NCBI RefSeq assembly: GCF_001468085.1
Contig: NZ_LNZB01000009.1
Span: forward strand, 40,226-79,733
DNA from: Legionella waltersii
GTDB taxonomy: Bacteria; Pseudomonadota; Gammaproteobacteria; Legionellales; Legionellaceae
Direction: 5' to 3'
DNA: 39,508 nt
The notes beneath the pieces were generated by a model. It ran no database searches. It was not told where the DNA came from and worked only from the letters and a program-made list of their open reading frames with translations. The position numbers and the translations under genes are program-made. Shown here one piece after another: positions 19,139-28,435 of the stretch; positions within the stretch are counted from its first letter, which is position 1; the number at the start of each line of letters is the position of its first letter.

Positions 19139-19262
19139 AGGACTTACAAAAAACCCCACTCTCTTCGTTCAAAAAATGGTTTTAATTCGATCATTTAGTC
19201 TTTCTATAGAACCTTCATTATAACGATTTTTTGCCTCGACCTTGGGGTTCATCGGAAGTCCT
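19139..19262 (-). mobile_element. MITE-like inverted-repeat element, copy 3
   Basis: A 124 bp copy in the opposite orientation. The ends are AGGACTTACAAAAAACCCCA (19139-19158) and TGGGGTTCATCGGAAGTCCT (19243-19262), and the core TTGCCTCGACCTT is at 19231-19243. It is more diverged inside than copies 1 and 2. It lies between the divergent grpE promoter and aroG, so it probably contributes to, or insulates, both upstream regions. Confidence 0.8.
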
Positions 19263-19343
19263 TTTTTTATATGTAAATCACTGCTTGCAGTATATGTCCA
19301 TTTATTTCATACTTGGGGATTTCCGTAACCACATGAGTTCGTT

Positions 19344-20678
19344 ATGCAAGCATGGTCGCCAACCACATGGCAAACGTTTTCTTATTTACAAGCCGCGCAC
19401 TACGCTGATGAAGAACAGCTCGATAAAGTAGTCAACCAATTGAGACTTGTCCCACCATTAGTGACCAGTGGTGAAGTGAAGCGTTTAAAAGGAGAAATTG
19501 CTCGAGCAGGTCGAGGTGAGGCATTCATTCTGCAAGGCGGTGATTGCGCCGAATCGTTTAACGATTGTCGTCCTGACGTCATTAGCAATAAGTTAAAGAT
19601 TTTATTGCAAATGAGCTTGATACTCATTTATGGATTAAGAAAACCCATCATTCGCATAGGTCGAATTGCTGGCCAATATGCTAAACCTCGATCCTCCGAT
19701 TTTGAAACGATCGACGGGGTTACTTTACCAAGTTATCGAGGCGACATTGTAAACTCTCCTGAATTTACCGAAGCAGCGCGTGAGCCCAACCCTAAATTAC
19801 TCCTGCAAGCTTACAGCTGCTCCGCCATGACCTTAAATTTTATACGTGCATTATTGGACGGTGGTTTTGCAGATTTGCAATATCCACAACGCTGGGATCT
19901 TGGGTTTGTAGAGCATTCTACCCAGAAGAATGAATACCAACACATAGTTCACTCAATCGGTGATGCACTTGAATTTTTAAAAGCGATTGATGGTCTAAGC
20001 TCAAGTAATATAAGCAAAGTTGATTTTTACACTTCTCACGAAGCCCTGCATTTGCATTATGAACAAGCTTTGACACGTCAGTTAAAAGATGGACTTTGGT
20101 ACAATTTATCCACCCATTTACCCTGGATTGGAATGCGTACTGCTCAAGCAGATAGTGCTCATCTCGAATTTCTACGAGGTGTGCAAAACCCAATTGGCAT
20201 CAAAGTGGGACCAAGCGCTACAGCGGAGTGGCTGAAAGAAGTATTGCACACTGCAAACCCACAAAAAGAAGAAGGTCGTGTTGTTCTTTATACGCGCCTC
20301 GGTGCGAAATCCATAGAAAAACTCCTGCCGCCACTCGTTGAAACCGTTAAGAAAACCAAGATCCCAGTAACTTGGTCTTGTGATCCAATGCACGGTAATA
20401 CCGAGACCACTTCTGATGGCACCAAAACAAGGCATTTTGATAACATTTTATTTGAGTTAAAACAGGCTTTGGAAATTCATCGTTCCATGGACAGTTATTT
20501 AGGGGGAGTTCACTTCGAGCTCACTGGCGATAACGTTACGGAATGTATTGGAGGAGCTAGAGGATTAGCCGCGGACGATTTAAAAACAGCTTATCATAGT
20601 TTAGTAGATCCAAGACTTAACTATGAGCAATCATTGGAAATGGCAATTCAATTGAGTCATCAGTTTAGAACCGCTTAA
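19344..20678 (+). CDS. Class II 3-deoxy-7-phosphoheptulonate synthase
   Basis: A 444-residue enzyme that joins phosphoenolpyruvate and erythrose 4-phosphate to DAHP, the entry to the shikimate pathway and aromatic amino acids. It belongs to the plant/mycobacterial class II type, not the AroF/G/H type: it starts with the WSPTTW motif and has GRGEAFILQGGDCAESFNDC near residue 55, RIGRIAGQYAKPRS, and the C-terminal segment WSCDPMHGNTET, then GGVHFELTGDNVTECIGGAR. Length fits the class (about 450). No convincing ribosome site precedes the ATG, but conservation begins at the very N-terminus, so the start is probably right. Confidence 0.95.
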   Translation: MQAWSPTTWQTFSYLQAAHYADEEQLDKVVNQLRLVPPLVTSGEVKRLKGEIARAGRGEAFILQGGDCAESFNDCRPDVISNKLKILLQMSLILIYGLRKPIIRIGRIAGQYAKPRSSDFETIDGVTLPSYRGDIVNSPEFTEAAREPNPKLLLQAYSCSAMTLNFIRALLDGGFADLQYPQRWDLGFVEHSTQKNEYQHIVHSIGDALEFLKAIDGLSSSNISKVDFYTSHEALHLHYEQALTRQLKDGLWYNLSTHLPWIGMRTAQADSAHLEFLRGVQNPIGIKVGPSATAEWLKEVLHTANPQKEEGRVVLYTRLGAKSIEKLLPPLVETVKKTKIPVTWSCDPMHGNTETTSDGTKTRHFDNILFELKQALEIHRSMDSYLGGVHFELTGDNVTECIGGARGLAADDLKTAYHSLVDPRLNYEQSLEMAIQLSHQFRTA

Positions 20679-20702
20679 GAGGAAAGCATCGCTTTTTCTC
20701 TC
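20679..20702 (+). terminator. Possible terminator after the DAHP synthase
   Basis: GAGGAAAGC-ATC-GCTTTTTCTC folds into a hairpin beginning at the stop codon, with its T-run partly inside the 3' arm. This is a weak to moderate terminator. Confidence 0.45.
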
Positions 20703-20753
20703 TAGCGTAGTAGAAAGGCCGAACAAAGTTAGAACGACATATCAAGTTTTCAA

Positions 20754-20772
20754 CAGACCCCAGCGGGGTCTG
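20754..20772. repeat. Short relative of the GGGGACGG palindrome
   Basis: CAGACCCC-AGC-GGGGTCTG is a perfect hairpin with the same ACCCC-AGY-GGGGT centre as the 29 bp palindromes at 8460 and 31941. It lies between convergent aroG and hemE and could serve as a shared terminator. Confidence 0.6.
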
Positions 20773-20836
20773 TATCCGTGAAACTTAGCTGAGCTAGTTC
20801 TAATTATGTGAATTAATTCATTGTTGTTTGATTCAT

Positions 20837-21895
20837 TTACTGGTGGTATTTAGGACTCAACTCGCGAACAGCATCTACAAGATGTGCCACATTCTCTGGG
20901 GGTACGTCTGGAGTAATGCCATGACCTAGATTGAAAATATGCCCTGCACCAGGGCCATAAGCAGATAAGACCTCTTCTACTTTTTGGTAAATGCATTCCC
21001 TCGATGTTCTTAAAACTGCCGGATCCAAATTACCTTGTAATGCTACCTTTGATCCCACCCTTTTTCTAGCTTGTATTAAGTCACAAGTCCAATCAATACC
21101 TAATGCGTCACAACCAGTATCACTCATCCACTCGAGCCATTGTCCGCCATTTTTTGTAAACAATATGATTGGGGTATCTGGAAACTGTTTTTTGATTGTT
21201 TGTACAATGTCCTGCATGTAATACAGGGAAAAATCCTTATAATTTTGCGGCGTTAATATTCCGCCCCAGGTATCAAAAATCATTAAAGCGTTAACCCCAG
21301 CTTTTACTTGTTCAAGCAAATACTCAGAGACTGAAGAGGCCAGTTTATGCAATAGAGAATGCGTGGATTCTGGGTCAGTGTACAACAACTGCAAAATACG
21401 TTTGTAGTCCTTACTGCTTCCACCCTCAACCATATAACAGGCTAATGTCCATGGACTACCAGAAAACCCAATTAATGGGAGTTCCTGTGGCATTTCCTTT
21501 CGAATTAAACGAGCCGCATCCATAACGTATCCCAAAGAGTCCCTAATGCTGGGAACCTCCAATCTTGCGATTTCATGGGCATCCTGGACAGGACGATTAA
21601 AGTAAGGTCCTTCTCCTTCTCTGAAAGATAACCCTAAACCCATTGCGTCTGGAATGGTTAAAATATCTGAAAACAGAATGGCAGCGTCTAATGCATACCT
21701 TCTTAATGGCTGCAAAGTAACTTCACAAGCCAGCTCTGGATTTTTGCATAAACTCAAAAAATCCCCTGCGAGCTCTCTCGTTTTTCTATACTCAGGTAAG
21801 TATCGTCCAGCTTGTCGCATAATCCATAATGGAGTTCTTTCAACGGGCTGTCTTCTTATAGCGCGCATAAATAGAGATTGATTGATATCAAACAT
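20837..21895 (-). CDS. hemE: Uroporphyrinogen decarboxylase
   Basis: A 352-residue enzyme that removes four carboxyl groups from uroporphyrinogen III to give coproporphyrinogen III in heme synthesis. The start at 21895 ([20 protein letters not shown]) is preferred to an ATG 69 bases upstream because family members begin there and the length then matches E. coli (354). The N-terminal signature [18 protein letters not shown] contains the substrate-binding arginines, and [17 protein letters not shown] follows near residue 135. It is divergent from folB with about 85 bases between the starts. Confidence 0.97.
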   Translation of the reverse strand: MFDINQSLFMRAIRRQPVERTPLWIMRQAGRYLPEYRKTRELAGDFLSLCKNPELACEVTLQPLRRYALDAAILFSDILTIPDAMGLGLSFREGEGPYFNRPVQDAHEIARLEVPSIRDSLGYVMDAARLIRKEMPQELPLIGFSGSPWTLACYMVEGGSSKDYKRILQLLYTDPESTHSLLHKLASSVSEYLLEQVKAGVNALMIFDTWGGILTPQNYKDFSLYYMQDIVQTIKKQFPDTPIILFTKNGGQWLEWMSDTGCDALGIDWTCDLIQARKRVGSKVALQGNLDPAVLRTSRECIYQKVEEVLSAYGPGAGHIFNLGHGITPDVPPENVAHLVDAVRELSPKYHQ

Positions 21896-21979
21896 CTTAG
21901 GAATACTCTGGTAATAAAAGATGGTTATAGTATCATGATCGTCTTCTTCAATAAATCGATGCATCGGAAGTGAATAGAA

Positions 21980-22318
21980 ATGGATAGTTTAAACATTACA
22001 GCCCTTTGTGTTGAAGCCACGATTGGTATTTATAACTGGGAACAACGAATAAAACAAAAGCTCTTCCTCGATATACGCATTCCCATTGATTTTAAAGCGT
22101 GTGACGACAACATCGAACACACTTTAGATTATGACAAATTATGCAAGTCTGTTACTCACTTTATGGAATCTAAACCTTTTCAACTGATAGAAACCGTAGC
22201 TAATGAAGTTGCATCGCTCATTCAGAACGAATTTCAAGTAAAACAAATTACCGTCGCTGTTACAAAACCACATGCAGTGAAGAATGCAGGCGGTATCCAA
22301 GTCATTGCTAACCGATGA
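21980..22318 (+). CDS. folB: Dihydroneopterin aldolase
   Basis: A 112-residue enzyme of folate synthesis that cleaves 7,8-dihydroneopterin to 6-hydroxymethyl-dihydropterin. It has the N-terminal [16 protein letters not shown] and the family motif [14 protein letters not shown] near the end, with the conserved central TLDYDKL. Length is close to the usual 118-122. It stands alone; the next gene lies 182 bases on, in a gap with no recognisable element. Confidence 0.95.
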   Translation: MDSLNITALCVEATIGIYNWEQRIKQKLFLDIRIPIDFKACDDNIEHTLDYDKLCKSVTHFMESKPFQLIETVANEVASLIQNEFQVKQITVAVTKPHAVKNAGGIQVIANR

Positions 22319-22500
22319 CAAACCAGTTTCATCAAAACCATCATTCAATCAGGCTTTATCTTCAAACAAAAAACATGCCACAAAGTACAGTGTCTATATT
22401 TTAGTCTATCATTATAAATGAGAAACAAAAATTATGGTTTTGAGTTCTGCTATTCCATAATGAGCGGATCATAGCAACAACCGATTTTTAGGTGCTATCT

Positions 22501-24624
22501 ATGACGTATGATAAATCTAGCGAATTCACTGGGACCCACACAGCATTTAATTTAGAGATGATCAGGACCCTACAGGGAATGGATACGATGTATCCCATTT
22601 TTGCTGCATTTAATAAGTGGCTTAGGAAAATCAATGGTTCAAAAGATACTCTTGGGGATGTAAGAGAACAAAATAGTCAAATATTTAATACCTTTGTGTT
22701 TTTGATGAATCATAACTACTTGTTTTATTTGATCATCACTAACCAATTTGCGCAAATCAATGAACTCTATACTGTTCATGGTCTGCCTTTAAAAAACCCC
22801 AAATTACTCGAACAGATAAGTCGAGAATATCAGAAAGCCGTACAAAACCAGTTTGTTTTGGATTTACACGACAATACACCTCTCGATGGTGCGCATTTAC
22901 GGAATATCGATGAGGGTTATTTTATTATTAATGACACCACACCCTATCAATTATACAGTGATTTAACGCAACAATATCAAAAAATAAATCACCGCTACCA
23001 AACGGAACAAGTTAAGGCTATTCGAGAAGTCTATGAGGGTGAAGTTAGGCAAAATATAACCCTCATAGAGCAAGATGAAGAAGTTCCTGAAGAAGCAAGA
23101 CGGGATATTATAAATGCCCATCTTAGATTTGAAGAAGAATTATCTCGATTAGAACAAGAACTCTCCGATGAAGACGATGAAGAAGATGAATATTATGAGG
23201 AAGATGAGTTTTTTTCCTATGATGAAGATAACCAAGAAGCTATTATTCATTTACCCTCAGATAATGCTCCACCTTTAAGGAAAGAAATCACTCCTGTAGA
23301 TGAAGAAGAACCCGATGAGGCACCACTAAGTATCCATATGCCTATACCGGACACAGAGCAAGCACAAATACGCGAGATACCAAGGGGGCTTGACCGAGAG
23401 AATCTACCTGACGAAGTAAGCCTACCACCCACAGATATACCGCTAAGAGAGGATTCTCCTGAAAGTGCTCGTGCTATCCAACAATCACCAAACTTGGACA
23501 ATGAAAGAAGCTTTGATAGTTTACCAATGTCTCAAAAAATAAGGTCGTTTGAACAAAGTAAAACAACAGAAAGTATCCCGAAAGTAGAATCAATTAGACG
23601 ATCACCCCGGGGCCAAAGAGTATCCAATTTGATGGATCTATTTGAGAATAGCGTAGGTAAGGCCTATGAAAAACATGCCCACCATGGCTCAGTAAGAATT
23701 CATAGGGATAGACATAGACAATCAGTTGTTAAAATGCAATTAGGTCTAGAAGCTCTTACTCGGAAATATCTACCAACTCTTCAACACTTAACTCAAAAAC
23801 AAGAGTTGGCTTTAGTGGATATAAAGGTCGATTTGGAAAATTTCATCAATCTACTCTCATCAAATCTACCCTCATTAAAGGAGCCTGATAAAAGTCAGTT
23901 GAGTGTAAGCATCAAAAGGCTTAAACAATTTGAAGAACATTTACTGGATGCAGTAGAATATGAAGAGGTACAGGTGGCATTAAAAAGTTTCTCAACGGAA
24001 TTGGAATCTTTATCGAATTTATTTACCCCACCAGGAGTCCTAGCATCACAACAAGACCAATATGAGAAGCTAAATAGATGTCTCCAACAAAGCCTGGCAC
24101 TAAAATCATCAGAGTCTGTTACTCAAAAAACGAATACTGGAGAGCAAGCACAAACAGAATCAGAGACCCCAGCGAAGCCTAAAGTTCGCAGATTTGCAGT
24201 TGGGCTTGCAAGATCGCGTCTCATCGAGGAACAACGGCATCAAGCCAAGCGTAACGGATTTTTTAGCCAAGCTCCAAAAGCGACTCCTGATCAAACTCAT
24301 CCACTTAAAATTAAAAAACACCCACACGAAGAACCAAAAACAATCAGTGAAGATGTAGCAGATGATTTGCAAAGAAAATTAGGTGCTATCAAAACTCACC
24401 TAGGTTTTCTCACTAAAACAAGTGAAACCCAGAAATCGACAGCCTACACAATCATGGAGAGAATAGAGAATGCGGCCAAAAAGCACCATGCAAACCCTGT
24501 GGACTTAAGTGCTTTAGCTACTACGTATAATTCACTTGCTCCTAATAATGAGATTAGCCCCGAATTAGTCGAGTTGTCTGTTTTACTGTATGATCAAGCC
24601 AGCAGGCCAGCTCAACAAAGTTAA
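22501..24624 (+). CDS. Unrecognised 707-708 aa acidic coiled-coil protein, effector candidate
   Basis: I recognise no domain. The ATG at 22501 is chosen because AGG lies eight bases before it; a GTG nine bases upstream is possible. Residues 1-100 are hydrophobic-rich and globular without a clear membrane segment. About 190-250 form a charged helix running into a strongly acidic tract (LSDEDDEEDEYYEEDEFF). A Pro/Glu/Asp-rich linker to about 350 is followed by helical, probable coiled-coil regions (400-520 and 610-680). There is no signal peptide. The size, modular build and lack of homologues by eye resemble Legionella Dot/Icm substrates. It converges on ftsN with only two bases between the coding ends. 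Confidence 0.8.
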   Translation: MTYDKSSEFTGTHTAFNLEMIRTLQGMDTMYPIFAAFNKWLRKINGSKDTLGDVREQNSQIFNTFVFLMNHNYLFYLIITNQFAQINELYTVHGLPLKNPKLLEQISREYQKAVQNQFVLDLHDNTPLDGAHLRNIDEGYFIINDTTPYQLYSDLTQQYQKINHRYQTEQVKAIREVYEGEVRQNITLIEQDEEVPEEARRDIINAHLRFEEELSRLEQELSDEDDEEDEYYEEDEFFSYDEDNQEAIIHLPSDNAPPLRKEITPVDEEEPDEAPLSIHMPIPDTEQAQIREIPRGLDRENLPDEVSLPPTDIPLREDSPESARAIQQSPNLDNERSFDSLPMSQKIRSFEQSKTTESIPKVESIRRSPRGQRVSNLMDLFENSVGKAYEKHAHHGSVRIHRDRHRQSVVKMQLGLEALTRKYLPTLQHLTQKQELALVDIKVDLENFINLLSSNLPSLKEPDKSQLSVSIKRLKQFEEHLLDAVEYEEVQVALKSFSTELESLSNLFTPPGVLASQQDQYEKLNRCLQQSLALKSSESVTQKTNTGEQAQTESETPAKPKVRRFAVGLARSRLIEEQRHQAKRNGFFSQAPKATPDQTHPLKIKKHPHEEPKTISEDVADDLQRKLGAIKTHLGFLTKTSETQKSTAYTIMERIENAAKKHHANPVDLSALATTYNSLAPNNEISPELVELSVLLYDQASRPAQQS

Positions 24625-24626
24625 AT

Positions 24627-25301
24627 TTAGCCACCAACGGCTCTCAACATCCCGTTCAAACGCTCATTTTTAGCTAAGTTAATCTGAGCTAATTGAGCAG
24701 ATGTTTTGTCTGGATAGGGTCCTACCACTACTCGGAACCAGCTTCCTTGTGCCTGAGAAGCTTGAACAACGTTGACATCAAAACCTTTTAAAATCAGTTT
24801 GGCCTTCATATTATCCGCATCATGTCTTGTTTTAAACGAAGCAACCTGAACCAAATAGGAGCTTGTTTTGTTGCTAGGCTGATGATTATCAACAGGCTTT
24901 CCTTCGGCAACTTGAACGGATGATCTTACTGAGTTACTAACCACATCATTGATTGATTTACTAGCGACTTGCTCCGGGCCTTTAGCCGAAGTTTGGGCTG
25001 ACGTCTGTGTATTTTCCTGGTGGTTGCCTGCTTGAGAACCTGATTTTTCGTTTGCCAACAAGGTATAAAATTCAAACTTAGGCTTCGGAGGTACTTGTGG
25101 TTTTTGCTCTGCGGTTTTAATGGGTTGTTTAACTGGTTCATTGTCCGCTAAAATTTCTTTGTTTATCCATTGACTGACCTTTTGAACATCCATGATTGTC
25201 GCAGTGAAATACCCCAGTAAAAAGGTAACAACGATAACTAACAGCTGATTGGGAGCGCTGTTTTTCTTTGCAGGTCGCCTATTTCCATAATCTCTTGCCA
25301 T
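24627..25301 (-). CDS. ftsN: FtsN-like SPOR-domain cell-division protein
   Basis: A 224-residue bitopic inner-membrane protein. It has a basic cytoplasmic N-terminus, one membrane helix (residues about 19-38, LLVIVVTFLLGYFTATIMDV), a long low-complexity periplasmic linker rich in Gln, Ser and Pro, and a C-terminal SPOR domain (about 147-224, from SSYLVQVASFKTRHDA) that binds denuded glycan at the septum. FtsN helps switch on septal wall synthesis. Its ATG overlaps the argS stop (TAATG); argS-ftsN linkage is common in gammaproteobacteria and supports the name. Confidence 0.88.
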   Translation of the reverse strand: MARDYGNRRPAKKNSAPNQLLVIVVTFLLGYFTATIMDVQKVSQWINKEILADNEPVKQPIKTAEQKPQVPPKPKFEFYTLLANEKSGSQAGNHQENTQTSAQTSAKGPEQVASKSINDVVSNSVRSSVQVAEGKPVDNHQPSNKTSSYLVQVASFKTRHDADNMKAKLILKGFDVNVVQASQAQGSWFRVVVGPYPDKTSAQLAQINLAKNERLNGMLRAVGG

Positions 25302-27061
25302 TACATACTCTCAGGGGCTGAAACGCCCAATATCCTAAGTCCATTATTTAATACTTGTCTTACTGCCTCGAGCAAACACAGTCGCGCAGAACGCAAAGAG
25401 TCTTGCTCACATAGAAGTTGTACCGCATTATAATAACTGTGAAGTCCATTTGCCAGCTCTCTTAAATAATAAGCCAACTGATGAGGTTCACAAGTTGATG
25501 CTGCTGACTTTATCACTTCAGGATAACGACTCAATAGAGCGACTAATGCAGACTCATGTGCTTGCTCTAATAAACTAAGATTCTCTAGACCTAAACTCTT
25601 GTCCCAAGCCATTTCTCGCTGTTTTAATTGCCTTAAAACGCTGCATATTCGCGCATGAGCGTATTGAATATAATACACGGGATTGTCATTAGATTCTGAT
25701 TTTGCAAGATCAAGATCAAAATCCATATGTTGTTCCGGTTTTCTCACCACATAAAAATATCGTGCTGCATCATTTCCAACCTCTTCTCTTAATTCTCTTA
25801 AGGTCACGAATGATCCACTTCGAGTCGACATTTGTACTCGATCTTCACCACGATAAAGAATTGCAAATTGCACCAACATCACGTCCAAAGCACTTTCATC
25901 ATGACCTAAGGCTTTTACGGCTGTTTTAATTCGAGCGACATAACCATGGTGATCAGCTCCAAAGATGTCAATCACCCGGTCATAACCTCTGTCGTATTTA
26001 TTCCAATGATAAGCAACATCAGAAGCAAAGTAAGTGCTTTGACCATTCGCTCTTAATAATACCCTGTCCTTTTCATCACCAAAATCAGTAGCTCGGAACC
26101 ATAGAGCCCCTTCCTTTTCATAAGTATGGCCACCATTTTTCAGGGCCTGGACCCCTTTTTCAATAGAACCATCTTCGAAAAGCGATTGTTCAGAAAACCA
26201 GTTATCAAAACTCACACCGAATCCTGATAGGTCGTCCTTTATGTCATCTAAAACCGTCTTTAACGCATGTTGATGGAATATCTTAAAACCATCTTCACCT
26301 AATAATACTCTAGACTTCTCAATGACGGCATCAATATAGATTTCTTTGTCTCCACCATGAGGCTCATCCTTGGGTAAGCCCTCGAAGACCACAGGCCATG
26401 GATGCACATACTCTGCCCCACTTTCTGAACAAATTGCTTCTGCTATGTTAAAAACATACTGTCCTTTATAAGCATTGGAAGGGAATACTACAGGTTCGCC
26501 TTGCAATTCAAGGTAACGTAACCACACACTGACAGCCAAAATGTTCATTTGTCTCCCAGCATCATTGACATAATACTCAAGAGTCACGTCATATCCTGCT
26601 GCTTTTAATACATTTCCTAAGGTTGCTCCAAATGCCGCACCTCGGCCATGGCCTACGTGCAGAGGCCCTGTCGGATTGGCAGAAACAAATTCAATTAACA
26701 CTTTTTGGTTTTGGCCTAGATTACAAGTCCCGAATTCCTCACCTTTTTTCAATGCTTCAGCAACAATCATAGCTCGTGAGCTGCTTTGCATAAAAAAATT
26801 AATAAAACCAGCACCGGCTATTTCAATTTTTTGAACGGATGAATCGCCTGGTATTGCTGCAACTATCTTTTCAGCAATGACTCTGGGGGCTAATTTACAG
26901 GGCTTTGCTAAAATTAAAGCTAAGTTTGTTGCATAATCTCCATGAGCCGAGTCCTTAGCATTTTCAACTTTAATATCAATACTCAAATCATTGGGAATTT
27001 CTCCCTGGGATTCTAAAGTACTTAAGGATTGTTTCAAAAGGTGCTCAATGGTAGATTTCAT
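25301..27061 (-). CDS. argS: Arginyl-tRNA synthetase
   Basis: A 586-residue class Ia synthetase that charges tRNA-Arg. It has the N-terminal additional domain, the HIGH-type motif in [19 protein letters not shown] near residue 120, the KMSK-loop equivalent RVQMSTRSG near residue 380, and the C-terminal anticodon-binding domain ending [16 protein letters not shown]. Length is close to the E. coli enzyme (577). A 222 bp gap without recognisable elements precedes it; ftsN follows with overlap. Confidence 0.97.
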   Translation of the reverse strand: MKSTIEHLLKQSLSTLESQGEIPNDLSIDIKVENAKDSAHGDYATNLALILAKPCKLAPRVIAEKIVAAIPGDSSVQKIEIAGAGFINFFMQSSSRAMIVAEALKKGEEFGTCNLGQNQKVLIEFVSANPTGPLHVGHGRGAAFGATLGNVLKAAGYDVTLEYYVNDAGRQMNILAVSVWLRYLELQGEPVVFPSNAYKGQYVFNIAEAICSESGAEYVHPWPVVFEGLPKDEPHGGDKEIYIDAVIEKSRVLLGEDGFKIFHQHALKTVLDDIKDDLSGFGVSFDNWFSEQSLFEDGSIEKGVQALKNGGHTYEKEGALWFRATDFGDEKDRVLLRANGQSTYFASDVAYHWNKYDRGYDRVIDIFGADHHGYVARIKTAVKALGHDESALDVMLVQFAILYRGEDRVQMSTRSGSFVTLRELREEVGNDAARYFYVVRKPEQHMDFDLDLAKSESNDNPVYYIQYAHARICSVLRQLKQREMAWDKSLGLENLSLLEQAHESALVALLSRYPEVIKSAASTCEPHQLAYYLRELANGLHSYYNAVQLLCEQDSLRSARLCLLEAVRQVLNNGLRILGVSAPESM

Positions 27062-27283
27062 GCTTTTACTTTATCCGTCAAAAATACTGCAATTATGCTC
27101 CTTTTCCTTGCATATGAAAAGGTTATTGAATTCATTCCAGGCAGGAGTTATTTTTAGTTCGCCCTGACTACGTTAATGAGAGAGTCGTCTCAAGGGGGTA
27201 TCGTCTGTTTTTTCTGTAGATTCTTTTGCCGTAAGGAGGCAGAAAAGAAACCCACAACAGCGCGCTTAACGATTTAACTCCTA

Positions 27284-28342
27284 TTAACTTTCAATATCAG
27301 AATAAGCTTTATGGATATACCCATCTTGAGACAGCAAAATGGCTATAGGTCTTGTAACATCAAAATGAGCAAAAATAATCATCATCATCACCGTGATAGG
27401 TACCGATAAGAACATTCCTAGAATACCCCAGATGGCACCCCACAAGCCTAAAGCGAATAAAATCACAAGAGGGCTTAAATTCAATGACTTACCTAATAGG
27501 CGAGGTTCTAAAAAATTTCCTACAATAAATTGAACAACGACAATACCCGATGTGATTTCAATAAACGGCCACCAACTATCAAACTGAATCAAAGCCAATG
27601 CAACTGGAAACGCGGTCGCAACAATTGCTCCTATGTTAGGAATGTAGTTTAAAAAGAAAATCAATAAAGCCCAGAACTCGGCGAAATCTAATTGCACCCA
27701 TTTCATGACTATCCAACTTGCCGTTGCTGTTAATAAACTCAATAAGGTTTTAATGCCCAAATAAGTTTGAGTGTCTTTGGTAATATGGGAGATAATATTA
27801 TTGACCAGTTTTCTGTGCTCAATTTGAGGAAAAAAAGCGTCCATTTTTTGCGTAAAATAATGTTGCTCGACAAATAGGAAAACAATGTATAAAGCGATTA
27901 ATACGGCAGAGCTTGTAATCGTAGTGAACATTCCATAAATGTTCAAAAGCATGGTCTGGAAACTAAGGCCACGGATGATGCTGTCAAAATCCGCTAGTGC
28001 TTTGATATGAAAGCGCTGATCAAGATTATTAAAGATACTCATCAAGTTTTCTTGGTATCTTGGTGACGCTGCTATCACTTCATTCACATTGTCTGTGATG
28101 ATATTAATAAGTACTCGAACCATAACCGTAACGACAAGCAAAGAAAGTATCATCCTGAGCCAACTTGGTAATTTTACTCCAACAACAGGAATCTTTTTCA
28201 TTCCGTTATTAATGGTGTTTAGGAGATGCCAAACAAAGATCGAAATAACAATCGGAATGAGCAAACCTCTTCCAGCGATTAATAAATACCCTATTATCCA
28301 AACTAAAATTAACGAGGCTGTACATGTAATAATGCGGTTCAT
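27284..28342 (-). CDS. AI-2E family (PerM/TqsA-type) membrane permease
   Basis: A 352-residue inner-membrane protein with about eight hydrophobic segments: two near the N-terminus, one near residues 60-80, one near 140-160, and a C-terminal set with the family-typical FFLNYIPNIGAIVATAFPVA near residue 235, then GNFLEPRLLGKSLNLSPLVI. Members export or exchange varied substrates, including autoinducer-2 and Na+/H+; the substrate here is unknown. GGAG lies nine bases before the ATG. It is divergent from recG. Confidence 0.92.
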   Translation of the reverse strand: MNRIITCTASLILVWIIGYLLIAGRGLLIPIVISIFVWHLLNTINNGMKKIPVVGVKLPSWLRMILSLLVVTVMVRVLINIITDNVNEVIAASPRYQENLMSIFNNLDQRFHIKALADFDSIIRGLSFQTMLLNIYGMFTTITSSAVLIALYIVFLFVEQHYFTQKMDAFFPQIEHRKLVNNIISHITKDTQTYLGIKTLLSLLTATASWIVMKWVQLDFAEFWALLIFFLNYIPNIGAIVATAFPVALALIQFDSWWPFIEITSGIVVVQFIVGNFLEPRLLGKSLNLSPLVILFALGLWGAIWGILGMFLSVPITVMMMIIFAHFDVTRPIAILLSQDGYIHKAYSDIES

Positions 28343-28435
28343 CCGATTGAACTCCGGTATAGTGTTTTATATTGTAAATAGACTCTAAATTACCTATCCT
28401 AATAACATTCTATTTCTAACTCATTCCATAATAGC

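Noticed and set aside
19231..19431. 66-codon plus-strand frame before the DAHP synthase
   Set aside because: It begins inside the MITE-like element and overlaps the real gene in another frame.
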